Of a stretch of 64,000 nt of DNA, positions 8,412 to 19,380 are shown piece by piece. The position numbers and the translations under genes were made by a program. Position 1 is the stretch's first letter. Each line of letters begins with the position of its first letter. The notes under the pieces were generated by a model. It had not been told where the DNA came from. It did not search any database and was given only the letters and a program-made list of their open reading frames with translations. The DNA comes from Thalassia testudinum (lineage: Eukaryota; Streptophyta; Magnoliopsida; Alismatales; Hydrocharitaceae), in contig JAZHRO010000014.1 of the NCBI GenBank assembly GCA_037157565.1, forward strand, positions 100,037,501-100,101,500. Reading direction: 5' to 3'.

Positions 8412-11220
8412 TGATGATCGACTTTCGCAGGGTTTTCAAAAGATATGCTCATTGTAGTATACTGCGAAAAATGATTATCAAATTTAATTTTATTTATTAC
8501 TCAAAATTTAAAAACATTCCGATGTCGAACTGAGGGAGCAATTCGGTATTTAGAAGCAGAAAATCACAATCTCAAATATGTTCAATACTGATCCAAGGAA
8601 AATAAATGCTAGAGACAAAAAGAACTAAATTCTTTTTCTTCTCTTCTCTCTTTCTTCTTTGCTCTCTCTTTTCTTCTCTCTCTATCTTTAGACGTCTGAT
8701 TCTATGAATCAGACGCCTTAAGTGACGTTTGCTACAGTGCTAGCATCTTCTTTTTCTTCTCCTTGGTCCTCTACCGCACTTCTTCTTTCTTTCTTTCTCT
8801 GCGGCTGCTCCTTCCTTCAGCTGCTCTTCCTCTTCTTCTTCTTTCTTGGCCAAGTCCCTATCTTTCTCTGAGGCTAAGTCTCCTTGGCTTCTTCTTCTTC
8901 TCTTCTTGCACTATGGTGTGCCTCCTTCTTCTTCTTCCTTAGCTCCTTCCTCTACCTTCTACCTTCCCCTTTGGTGCGGCTAAGTCTTCAGCTGCTTCCT
9001 CTTCTTCCTTCAACTGGCCTCTTCTTCTTCTCTTCCTCTTCCCCACAGCTGCTTCCTCTTCCTCCTTCTTCCCTGCACAGGCATGAAGATGCAAAACCTA
9101 CCCCTACCCTCCCCACGTCTCTCTCTCTATTTCTTTCTCAAGACACAGCTCTCGCAGAGCTAGTCGGGTTATCGGGTCGGGTATGCATGCCCGGGACCAG
9201 GCCCACCGACATGCGGTGGTGGGCGAGGTGTGCTAGTCGGGTCGGGTCAAGACCAGGTCCGCGGGGCATGGTCACGGACGAGGCCGGTCGGGTGAGAGGG
9301 ACCTTACCCCGTGTAGTAGGAGGCGATAAGCCCTATGCAGTTTTACAACTTATACCACAACACCCGCACGCAAATGCCCGAGGTGGTACTAAACATTCCA
9401 CCTTTCTGTCTTGCGCACCTGTAGAGGCTGAGCTTCCCAATTGCAGCTGCTGTGAGGATCCTCGAAGCCAATCAAAGGCCTGGGTGTGTGTGCGAGACTA
9501 AACCGCGCGACTTGGGAGTGCAGGCCTAGAGCAGCATGGCTTGGGTGAAGCTTCAAGCGAGCTTCATGCTTCTACGTCAATGGCGAAAGGGGCGACGAAC
9601 CTGAAAACACGAACATGGCCATGCGGCCACGTCAAATCGCTTGGGGAGGTTCACTAGAGCACGGCGAAGGTGATGGGGGTGTTGGCGTGGAGTGGCAGTG
9701 TCTGTGAGTGTGTGCCTAGGGCGCACTGTGTGAGTGCGAGTGGGTGTGCTCGAGGGGTGGTTCGAGTGAGTGGCGTGGTGTGTGGAGTGTGGGGAAATGG
9801 TTAGTGAGGTGAGGCAGTACTTAGGGACCGGTCGGCGAGGAGGGAGGTGGTCTGTGGTGGTGGAGCGAACTCGCTGGAGTTAGTTGCCGGAGGTGAAGGG
9901 GATGATGGTGGTCGGCGTGTGGCAGTAGTTGATTTAGGAAATAGATAAGGGGGAAATGAAGAGGGGAGAAAGGGGAACTTATCTAAGGAGTTCAGAGTGA
10001 AGGGGGGAGGTGGAGGGTGAACAGTGGGTGCCTGCCATCGCTGGAGACGAAGATACCTAGGGGAAGAAGCGGCAATGAGGAAGAGGGCCTAAGGACGCAT
10101 GTTGGTACTGCGCTGCATGGAGGTAAACGGTGGAGCTGGCTCTGCCACTGGTATGGTGGCAGAGTGACGAGAAGAGGGAGGAGGAGCCACCAGAAGCTTG
10201 GGCAGTCAGCCGGAGTGAGAAGGAGAGGAATTTGAGGGAGATCTCTGACTAATTCGAGCTTGAAGGAAGCTACGTGGTCTGCTCTTCCTTAAATAGGCGT
10301 AGCAAGGGCAGGAAGCGCACTAAGACGGCGGGAAAGCCATGCCAGAGGTAAGGCCGATCGGAGACCCATACCTCTCGAGCGTTCGCACGAGAGGTATGGT
10401 GGGTTTCAAGGCATGGGGAGCTGCCCATGCGATAGGGGGCTCCGCAGGGAGCTCCCCTTTCAAATCTGGGGGCAACTCCCTATGCAGATGAGGCGAAAAC
10501 CTCCATGTGAAGTCACCGGAGGTATGGCCCTTGCTGCAAATGCCAAAGGGACTGAAATGAAGAAAGAGACGAAGAAGTAAGGGGGGGATTTGCAAGGGTT
10601 TCAAAAAGTTGATGGTCTGAATGTAATTTAGAGGACCAATTTGCAAAGTGAGTCAAGATGACCTTCCCCTAGGTTTAAATTTTGGTATAAACCTAATTTG
10701 ATCCTAAGGAATCCAATGGTGAAGTTGTATTTTAGGTTTGATCACGTTTGACTAGACATTTTGCACAAAAATTCAAATTAGGTCATATATTAGGCATAGA
10801 CCCCAATCTAGGTCAAAATAGGTTCTAATGGCCAAATTGAAGGTTCTAAACCCTAGGGGATATTTTTCCATGAATTGTAGAGGGTTTAGTTGATTTTTAT
10901 CTTTCCTGGAACCTTGTAAATTAAAGTGGGTCTGCTTTAGGGTTACAGAATGTCATTTAATTCCTAGAATTCGTCATAACCTTTATCTGACTAAACCATC
11001 CCACTTTTTCTCTTATTAAGTCCAATTGACCTATGTCTAGACCCTTAGAAATCCTGTTGATGTAATGCAATGGTAAAATTGCAAATTGGCTCCTTGTTTT
11101 ATGTATTCTCTTCATATTAGTATTCCCTGATTTAAGCCTTCCTTTAGGTTATGTAGGAGCTTTTGTTCATTCTATCATATCAAAATATGCTAGTTAGGGC
11201 TCATGATGAGGTTCTCATCA
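8412..11220 (-). repeat. 3' LTR of Athila1
   Basis: This 2.8-kb LTR pairs with 19381-22181. On the sense (minus) strand it runs from TGATGAGAACC to ATCATCA. A TATA-like TATTTAAG lies near 10290. A long pyrimidine-rich plus strand (8636-9090), purine-rich in the sense direction, lies towards U5. The long plus-strand open frame at 8884-9501 is low-complexity Ser/Leu/Phe and is not called as a gene. Confidence 0.85.
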
Positions 11221-11236
11221 TACCCCCATGCCTAGC
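11221..11236 (-). other. Polypurine tract of Athila1
   Basis: On the minus strand GCTAGGCATGGGGGTA abuts the LTR start TGATGAG. It is the same core as in P and Athila2. Confidence 0.8.
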
Positions 11237-12814
11237 TTTTGCTAGTCCCTTAGCAAAATGTTAAGGTTTTAACTTCTATTCTAGACCATGAGTTCCTTTC
11301 ACCAATTTTGATAAGTGCTTTTTCTTCTCTTTCCTGCTTGATTAGGTCAGAATGCCAATAATGGGCCTAAAGGTACTCTAGTACCAACCAAGATCCAGAC
11401 CTGTCTAGCTTTAGCCTCAGTCCTTAGTGAAGGCTTTTAAGGCCCGCAGGAACTATCCTAAGGTTTATTGGACTCCATGGTTAAAACACCGGTGCTTGAG
11501 ACATAATTTTAGCCTTGGTTCAGTTTGTAGTGCATTTTTGGAAGAGAGAGACAAAGGGTTTATTTGTTTGGAGAGTTTTCTCTCTCTTTTCTTTTTATTT
11601 CTAGCTTCGGATTGGCTTCACAACACGGTCTGTATCGGATTCCTTGTCCCCATCATCAATCCTCAAAGGTCCATGGCAATCGATGCTTCGTGATAGCACC
11701 ACCCAAGGTAACCCCCAGAACCCTGATTTTTGAGATTTTGAGATAATCCCACCCATGGCATTCCGTGGCTGAATTCAAACCTTGGCAATTGACATTTCGT
11801 GATAATGCCATCCATGGTATCTAAACCAGCAGAGTGCTTACATGCCCCCGGTAGAATATGTAAATATCCTAAGAGACAAGCACCAAGGAGATGGTATGTT
11901 GTTATGCATCTTCGAGGGGAATTTCCCACCTCTCCATGCTGGGAACTCATCTAAATCAACTTGTGTTGATCGGCCGCTCCTAATCTAGGTAACAGTTTCA
12001 GGACATTAAAAATGCTTCTGCGTGATTTTGATAGTTATGCTCACTGAACCAGACTGTGTGTGAATTGGGGTGCTTAGGTTACCGATTCCCGCAAGCCGAA
12101 GGTCGGTTAACAAGGACGAATACTCCCTAAGCCTTAGACCTAATACTTAAGCTTTGCATTTTCCTCAACCTCTTGAGGAATATCCAGATCTTAATGTGTA
12201 CTAAGAGTCTGGCCAAAGAGGCCTAAGGTCAGCATTCCTGCTAATCTTTTTGTCTCTTTAGCACTTTTCTTTTCTTTTCTTAATGTGGTCTAGAACTTCA
12301 TTTAATCCCTTAATATCTTACTAATGACTATCTTCATTTTCATTTTGTGCTCCTTTTTAGCATTTTGCTCTTTTTCTCCTCATTTTTATTATGTAAAGCC
12401 CAAAAAGTTTCTTCCCTCCTCCAGATTGTTTTGTTCTTTTTCAAAAAAAAATTTAATTTTTATGGTGTTTTTGACATATGTCATATTTTTGTTGAAACCT
12501 TTTCTTTTTCATATATTTTGCACTTTCATACCCCCCCATGCCTAAGATTTGCAATGTCCCCATTGTAAATTAGGTGGATTTTTATTCAGCTCGGTTCATT
12601 TATTAGGATAGGTGTTGGGTGAGTGGACGGGTCAAGGTGACTGTTGCGGATGATTTCTAATCTCTAGTATGGGTACCTGAGGTGGAGTTGGCTATCCTAA
12701 GGGATGAACACTAACGTGCAAAAAAATGTCAGGAAAGGTTTCGGGTTTTGGAAAGAATGACGGGTTGCCTCTCGTTAAGCGCTGATTTTACGCCATCGGC
12801 TGGGCACAATGAGC
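11237..12814 (-). other. Long noncoding stretch after Athila1 integrase, with imperfect repeats
   Basis: Athila elements may hold an env-like ORF here. I see none in this copy, only short frames that do not match between copies. Three imperfect units of about 50-55 bases, each with ...TGATA..CCA.CCA.GG..., lie at 11669-11830 and are also present in Athila2 (34629-34795). The internal polypurine-like motif is at 12529-12565. Confidence 0.5.
12529..12565 (-). promoter_or_regulatory. Internal polypurine-like motif of Athila1
   Basis: On the sense strand GGGGACATTGCAAATC is followed by TTAGGCATGGGGGGGTATG. The last part repeats the true polypurine tract (AGGCATGGGGGTATG) about 1.3 kb upstream of it. 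Conserved in Athila2, P and X2. Confidence 0.6.
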
Positions 12815-13900
12815 TTAGGGAGAATGGAGGATAAAGGATGACTCAGCCAAATCTGTATTAGTCACGTTAATGAATGGTTTGAGTCTCTGATTGTTCACAA
12901 CGAAGGGTTCGGAATCATGGCTGAGTGGATTGATCTCAACGGCTCCATTTCCAAAGATTTGTCGGACTAGATATGGACCGATCCACTTGGATCGTAGCTT
13001 CCTTGGGAACAATTTTAGTCGGGCATCAAAATATAGGACCTTTTGACCAGGATGAAAGATCTTTCTAGATATGTGCTTGTCATGAAAGGCTTTAACCTGC
13101 TCATTGTAGATTCATGAGTTTTCATACGCATCGAGGCATAATTCATCAATCTCGCTTATCTAAAGCTTTCTGTGGGTTCCAGCCTTAGAAAGATCAAAAT
13201 TGCAGTTCCATACTGCCTAATAGGCTTTATGCTCTAGTTCGACGGGGAGGTGACACACCTTCCCATACACCAATCTAAAAGGACACATGCCTAATTGGGT
13301 CTTGTGGGCAGTCCTATAAGCCCACAAAGCTTCCAAAAGCCGGGATGACCAATCCTTCCTGTCAAGTCGAACAGTAACCTGAAGGATTTTCTTGATCTCC
13401 CGATTTGATAGCTCAGCTAGACCAATAGTTTGGGGGTGGTAGGGAGTAGAGATTCTGTGCGACACACCGTATTTGGTCATCAGTGACCTGAACTGAGCAT
13501 TGGTGAAATGGGTCCCTCCATCAGAAATGATTGCTCGAGGAATCCCCAACTGTGAGAAGATGCTTTGGTGAATGAACTTGATAACGACTTTGTGATCACT
13601 GGTTCGGGTCGGAATGGCTTCGGTCCATTTGGACACGTAGTCAACAGTGAGTAAAATGTACTCGAAGCCGTCCGAGATAGGGAAGGGGCCCATAAAATTA
13701 ATCCCCCAAATGTCAAAAATCTCACATACAAGAATAGTTGCCTAAAGTTTGGCAACGGTTGCATGCCTTACAGTGATTGTATGTGTCCTTAACGATTGTT
13801 GGCCAGTAGAAGCCACACTGGAGGACTTTTGATGCAGTTTTGTGCCCATAAAAATGGCCACCGCATGCCTGGTCATGGCAGGAAGAGAGTATATCGTTGA
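12815..13900 (-). pseudogene. Integrase pseudogene of Athila1
   Basis: Integrase inserts the cDNA into the genome. The best-preserved frame (13693-13217) carries the DDE core: TVDYVSKW with the first Asp, ISDGGTHF with the second, and AELSNREIK with the likely catalytic Glu. The Cys/His finger lies upstream near 13890-13760. The C-terminal part at 13012-12815 holds KLRSKWIGPYLV and ends with a stop near 12815. About 33 bases present in Athila2 between finger and core are missing near 13738, and the C-terminal part is in another frame, so the gene is broken. It follows RNase H in the usual Ty3 order. Confidence 0.85.
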
Positions 13901-13919
13901 TCTCAACTTTTGCGACAAA

Positions 13920-14506
13920 TCATCGGATAATTTGGTCAGCACCTATGTGGAATAGATACGGGTCTTCCCAAATGTAATACTTGGCATTGGAGTGCAATTT
14001 GTCTTTCTTGGCCTTCAGCCAATCAGACAAGATCTGATGTGATGCCAAGTAGCTTACTATATTAGCAAACCATGGAAGCCCTGTACCAATAGTTAGGAGG
14101 TGCTCATCAGGAAAATGCTCCATGATAGGTCTGGAAGGGTCGATGATCACAGAAGGAAGACAGGATAAGTGGTCAACTACCACGTTTTGTCTTCCCGCTT
14201 TGTTGCAAATCTCCAGGTCAAATTCTTGCAACAGCAAGATCCATCGGATTAATCGAGGTTTCACATCCTTCTTCGCAAGGAGATGCCCACAGTTGTGTGA
14301 TCCGAGTAAATGATAACATGGGAATCCAGGAGATAAGATCTGAATTTTTCAAGGGCAAATACTACAACTAGCAGCTCTTTCTTCGTAATCGTGTAGTTAC
14401 GCTGAGCCTCGTCAAGTGTCTTGCTAGCGTAGTAGATGACCACAGGTTTCCCGTCAATTTTCTGCCCCAGAACTGCTCCTACAGCGAAGTCAGATGCATC
14501 ACACAT
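13920..14506 (-). pseudogene. RNase H and linker pseudogene of Athila1
   Basis: RNase H removes the RNA strand during reverse transcription. The frame at 14506-14261 contains [14 protein letters not shown] (first catalytic Asp), an [20 protein letters not shown] block (Glu) and YSDHTTV (Asp). A frameshift after that block moves the rest into 14264-13920, which reads [13 protein letters not shown] and the linker to integrase. The Athila2 copy is uninterrupted across the same point. Confidence 0.8.
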
Positions 14507-14536
14507 TATCTCAAAGGGTTCAGACCAATCAGGGGA

Positions 14537-15477
14537 CTATAGGATCAGGGCTTGGGTAACTCGGTCACGAAGGATCTCAAATGCTTGAGTGAATTCCTTG
14601 GAAATTTCAAAAGGTACATCCTTGGAGAGAAGAGTGGTCAGGGGGCGTGCGATTTTTGAGAAATTAGGGATGAATCGATGGTAAAAATCGACATGCCCCA
14701 GAAAAGATCGAATGTCCCTGATCGAGCTAGGCATAGGGAGCTTTGAAATCAGGTTAACCTTAGCTCGGTCGACTTGGATTCCTCTCTCAAAAATCAGATG
14801 TCCCAAGATGATCCCCTCAGGCACCATGAAGTGGCTCTTTTCCCAAGAAAGAACCAAATTCACATCAATACATCGCCTGAGTATTTGAACCAAGTGCTGG
14901 AGGCAATCGTCAAATGATGCCCTACCATATCAGAGAATATGGCAAGCATGCACCGCTGGAAAGTCGCAGGTGCATTGCAAAGATAGAAAGGCATCCTTCG
15001 AAACACGTATGTCTCGAAGGGGCAAGTGAACGTGGCCTTCTCTTGGTCCTCAGGATGAATCGCCACTTGGTTGCAACCGGAGTACTTGTCAAGAAAGCAG
15101 AAGAATCTATTTCCCACTAGTTTTTCAAGGATCTGATCAATAAGTGGCAGTAGGAAATGATCCTTCTTCGTGGAGGAATTGAGTCTTCAGCAATCTATGC
15201 AGACTCTCCATGAGTTGGCTTTACGGGTTGGTATGACCTCTTCAATTTTAGTCATGATAGTGGTGAGCTCTGCCTTCTTAGGCACAACCTGGATTGGACT
15301 CACCCATCGACTGTCGGAGATCGGGTAGATGATCCCTACATCTAACCACCTAATGATCTCCTTTTTCACGACCTTCTGCAGATTAGGGTTCAGACATATC
15401 TGCATCTCACGCGAAGGTCGTGCGCCCTCTTCGAAATAGATGTGGTGTGTGCAATAAGAGGGACGTATGCCAGTCAA
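14537..15477 (-). pseudogene. Reverse transcriptase pseudogene of Athila1, catalytic loop deleted
   Basis: The fingers/palm region includes WVSPIQVVPKKAE, WRVCID, FFCFLDKYSG (first catalytic Asp) and an APATFQRCMLAIFSDMV block. The thumb at 14893-14537 includes LGHLIFERGIQVD and RSFLGHVDFYHRFI. Compared with Athila2, about 43 bases are missing near 14918, which removes the YxDD-equivalent loop and shifts the frame. Other stops separate the pieces. It could not encode an active enzyme. Confidence 0.85.
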
Positions 15478-15582
15478 ATCATCGAGAGTGCAAGCAATGG
15501 CTCTACAATGTTGCTGGAGAATAGTAATCAGACGGGATTCCTGGTCAGGTGTGAGTCTGGAGTTTATAATTATAGGAAATGT

Positions 15583-16413
15583 CTAATTGGAATCCAAAAA
15601 GACATATTTCAGATGATCGGGAAGGGGCTTGAGTTCCAAGATGGGATTATCAGTAGCAGCAGGTGGTTCGGAGTGGGTGTGAGGAATAAGGGTAGGAGTT
15701 ATGTGCGTAGCTAAATCTGGTTCAGACTCCTCTAATTGCGGGTTTAGTTCTTCTTGTGGTTGATTGGGGATGATCTGGTTATCCTCGATATGTGGTTCAT
15801 TAACCACAGCTCTGATATCACATATTTTCTCTACAACACTGCAATTAATTTCTTGTTGGGCCTTAAAGATGTCAATCTTAAGGATTTGGTACCCAAATTT
15901 CAACTCTATTTTGCCCTCCTCACAGCTTATGTTGGCCCTAGCAGTGGCCAAAAAAGGTCTCCCTAGTATAATTGGTGTATCCCTTGGGTTCTCAGGTGCA
16001 TCCATATCTAAAACTATAAAGTCTACTAGGAAGTAGAAATCCCACACCCTAACAATAACATCCTCGAGAACTCCCTTAGGTGACTTAATAGATCGATCAG
16101 CTAACTGCAATGTCACCTCCATCGGTTTAAGCTCAGATTCTTCAAGGTGGTTAAGCAGGGATGTGGGTATCAGGTTTATGGAGGCACCTAGGTCTAACAA
16201 TGCTCTATCAAATTGGGTTTCACCAATCTTACATGAGATTAGGGGAGTGCCTGGGTATTTTGCCTTGAATGGGAGTTTACTCAAGATCACAGAGCTGGCT
16301 TGCTCTGATAGTACAATTGGACTCCCACTCTTGGTTCGCGGCTTACGCTGGGGTGTACACACGTTTTTCAAGAATTGTGTGTAAGCCAGTATGTGGTGGA
16401 TTGCATCCATCAA
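15583..16413 (-). pseudogene. Protease and linker region of Athila1 Pol
   Basis: A 276-codon frame reads through the retroviral-type aspartic protease: ALLDLGASINLIP holds the active-site Asp-Leu-Gly-Ala form usual in Athila/Tat elements, followed by VTLQLADRSIKSPKG and PIILGRPFLATARA, the flap and C-terminal motifs. An acidic, Pro-rich linker follows before RT. This is the longest undamaged piece of Athila1. Stops before and after cut it from Gag and RT. The product would mature the polyprotein. Confidence 0.85.
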
Positions 16414-16439
16414 GGGGATGTTTATTTGGACCTATTCAA

Positions 16440-18345
16440 AGAGCTTGATCAGGTCCTCCTCAGGAGCCACGGGTTTGGTTGTCCTTTTTCCCTTAGTCAA
16501 GGCCTCAGGAAATGGAACCTTGGTTGGTTCCTCTAGAATAGGTCTAGGTTTTTGATCTGGGACAAGAACATCCTAGATAACTATCCTAGGGCTTAGATCA
16601 CTACCAGGCTTGGAGTGGTCTGGATAAGGTGGGTCTTGGGTTGCTTTACCACTACGGGTTGTTACAGAGTTTAATCCTGCCTGGTTTGGGTTAGGGGTCG
16701 GTAAAATGGGTGGCTGCTGTTGATAACCAGCATAGGATGTTGAGGCTTCCATCCCATCAAGTGATGGAACAGAAGGAGCCTGATAAATCATGTGTGCTTG
16801 GCCTGAGTTCGGGTTCATAACGTGCCTCTAGGTCGGCACGTTATTAGGGTTTGGCAGAGGTTGTGAAGGAACTGTGCCCAATTGACGGGAAGTCTCCATC
16901 TAGGCGAGTTGGTTGCGGACCTTTGTGATCTCATCCTTGTGCTATTTTTGGATAGCTGCATTCATTCTTTGAATGTCAGCTAGTGTTTGGAGGATGAGAG
17001 ACATTTGGTCTTAGTTTGGCCCAGATTGATAGGTGGGGTTGGGTCGAGGCTGAGGCGGCTGATATGGACGAGGGTCTTGTGGATGGGGTTGATAAGGTGG
17101 TCTTTGGATCTGAGAATTTCCCACCCACTGGAAATTAGGATGATTTTGCCATCCAGGGTTGTAGGTGTTGGAAAATGGGTCATTCTGGATGGAGTTGAGG
17201 TCCTCGCAGGTTTGAGGAGCCTCAGGAAAGTCACAGTATGGGGGATCAGAGTTCCCCAGACAAGAATAGAGAGGATTGGAGGTCCCTCCGGTCCTAGAGT
17301 CAGATGGGGGTGGATACGGGTCCATCCTTGGAGAAGATCGATGGAAGATGTTTTGCACAGTTTCCCTTGTGGGAGGTGGCTGTGCGAAGTAGTTCTGCGC
17401 AGTGGTGGCTTGCTGCAAATGCTGAGTCAGCTCATCCACCTTCTTCTCGATGATAGAGACCTTGTCCAACCGACTGGCCATCAGTTTCAAGTTGACGGAT
17501 GCGGACAGGCCCTACGTCTCATGTGCTCCCCTGAGATTCATCGATGCGCGGGTATTCGTCTGGTCGAATAAACCCATGGAGTCATTGTTGATGGATTTCT
17601 CACACATATTCTCAAGAATCTCCCACAGAGTGTCCTCATGCTGACCCATGATATTCCCTCCACAAGTTGCATTGTCGAATAATCTAATATCATCACGGAG
17701 TCCCTGGTAAAAGGACTAGACTTGTTCCCATTTAGGAACTCTGTGATGAGGGCACTTTCTCATTAGATCCAAAAATCAATCCCATGCCTCATGAAGAGGT
17801 TCTCCCATTTGCTGGGTGAAGTGAGTAATCTGATGGTGCAGGGCGTTTGTCCGATAACAGGAAAGAACTTCAAAAATTCAGATTGAAGTTCATCCCAGGT
17901 GTTGATCAGACGAGTCTGTGTCTGATACCAATGAGCCACCTTATCCATGAGGGAGAAAGAGAACATCTTCATGAGTAAGATATCTCGATTTTGTGCATCT
18001 GACCCGAAGGTCTGGGCCAGATGCTTGAGCTATTTGATATGCTGGAATGGATCTATGGAGTTAAGCCCATAGAATTTAGGTATGGCATGAATCATATTGG
18101 GCTTCAGTTTAGAATCAGGTCCTCCAGCCGAAATTCAGACTCGAGGCTCAATTGCCACCGCAGCGGGATTATAGTGATCTTGCATCATGGGGCGCTGCGG
18201 TGGGTTCATGAAGTTTTGGAAGAGGTCATTTAATCGCTGAATGTGGTGCTCAAGATTATTTTCTTCTTCAATAGGCTATGCCATGATGGAAGAAGGAGAA
18301 CTAGGTTCAGAATCAAAAGAAAGGTCTATGTGGAGGGGTTGCTGC
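16440..18345 (-). pseudogene. Gag pseudogene of Athila1
   Basis: Gag forms the virus-like particle. Fragments in order on the minus strand: an N-terminal part near 18340-18020 (NPPQRPMM and YNPAAVAIEP), the retrotransposon Gag core at 17972-17763 (FSFSLMDKVAHWY and TWDELQSEFLKFF), a Gln/Pro-rich part at 17490-17011 (NPGWQNHPNFQW) and a further Pro-rich part at 16818-16573. Multiple stops and frameshifts separate them. No CCHC knuckle is visible. Confidence 0.75.
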
Positions 18346-19358
18346 ACAAACAAAGGTACCGAGGCTTGGCCTCGAGGAGAGTGGATCTCTAAAGGAGGTT
18401 TCAAGGACCTCCTACCAAACATACACCGAGGGACTGGATGAGATTAGAACGTGTTGGACCTAATCAAGACACCCAAAATATGTTGGGTGACTATAGAGGT
18501 TCGGGGTAGATGATACCCTTTAGTCAAAACGGTCGTCCACCTGAGAATTACCTGGGCAGCCAGAGAGGGTGAGTCCCGTGAAGACCCCTACATGGTAGAG
18601 CGCCCCCACGGGTTATAGGGTTTCCCCCACCCGACCTCTCTTGTCACTTAGATTCCAGGTATACTAGAATGGAGACCTTAACCTCTTACGTCTACCACTT
18701 TTAGTTAAGATCAAGGTGCTTAGGGTTCCACTTGAACTTTAAGTCTTTTGAGTGCAAAGTGACCTAATTTAAAGGTTGGTTGACCCAAAGGATCAACTTC
18801 ACCTCTTTGTTCCTTTGAGAGCTTCTTAGGTCCTTTCTTTTATGGTTCAAGTAGATTTAGAGCCTGATTTGCTTATGGTTTCTCTTGAATAGGTCTTTTC
18901 AAAGAATGGCTTAGGCACACCTCTTTTTGGAATTTTTAATTCTCTACTTAGAAAAAGATGTGTCTCTAAAACCCTAGCTTGGAATCCTAAGGTTGGCTCT
19001 AGTTGGTCTAAGTTAGTTGCCTGAGAAATTGGTATCTAGGGCTCAATCAAGAAGGTTTTAGCCCTAGTCACCTTAAGTGGGTATGCAGTTAAGATGTGTT
19101 GAAAGTAAAAATCAGGCAACTTTGTGAATTACTAAATATGGAAAATAGGTAGCCCTAGATTGATTTTTCTTTTGTTTTTCCTCTTTTGATTGTGAGGGAC
19201 TTAAAATAGAGGGTTAAAAAGGTTACCTATTTTCTGGTGTGGTTGCTGTGCGGTTGCTTGTCTTTTCTTGAATTTTCCTGAAACAAACACAATAAGAGAG
19301 AGATTAAGTCAGCATAAAATCAAAAATTGTGATTTAAACCTTCTAAAATGCCCGTTGC
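18346..19358 (-). other. Leader of Athila1
   Basis: One kilobase lies between the primer site and gag, with no ORF of coding character. It aligns with 48541-49557 of Athila2. Confidence 0.6.
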
Positions 19359-19376
19359 TCCCTGGCAACGGTGCCA
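19359..19376 (-). other. Primer binding site of Athila1 (tRNA-Asp)
   Basis: On the minus strand TGGCACCGTTGCCAGGGA matches 16 of 18 positions of the plant tRNA-Asp 3' complement. It lies four bases inside the 5' LTR, whose boundary is at 19381. Confidence 0.85.
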
Positions 19377-19380
19377 AAAA

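Noticed and set aside
8884..9501. 205-codon plus-strand open frame
   Set aside because: It lies in the Athila1 3' LTR on the antisense strand. Its first half is low-complexity from a pyrimidine-rich tract, and the paired LTR (near 19853-20479) has the frame broken.
16987..17571. 194-codon plus-strand frame
   Set aside because: It is the antisense of the Athila1 Gag region, Trp/Arg-rich and without a domain. The minus strand carries the recognisable Gag text.
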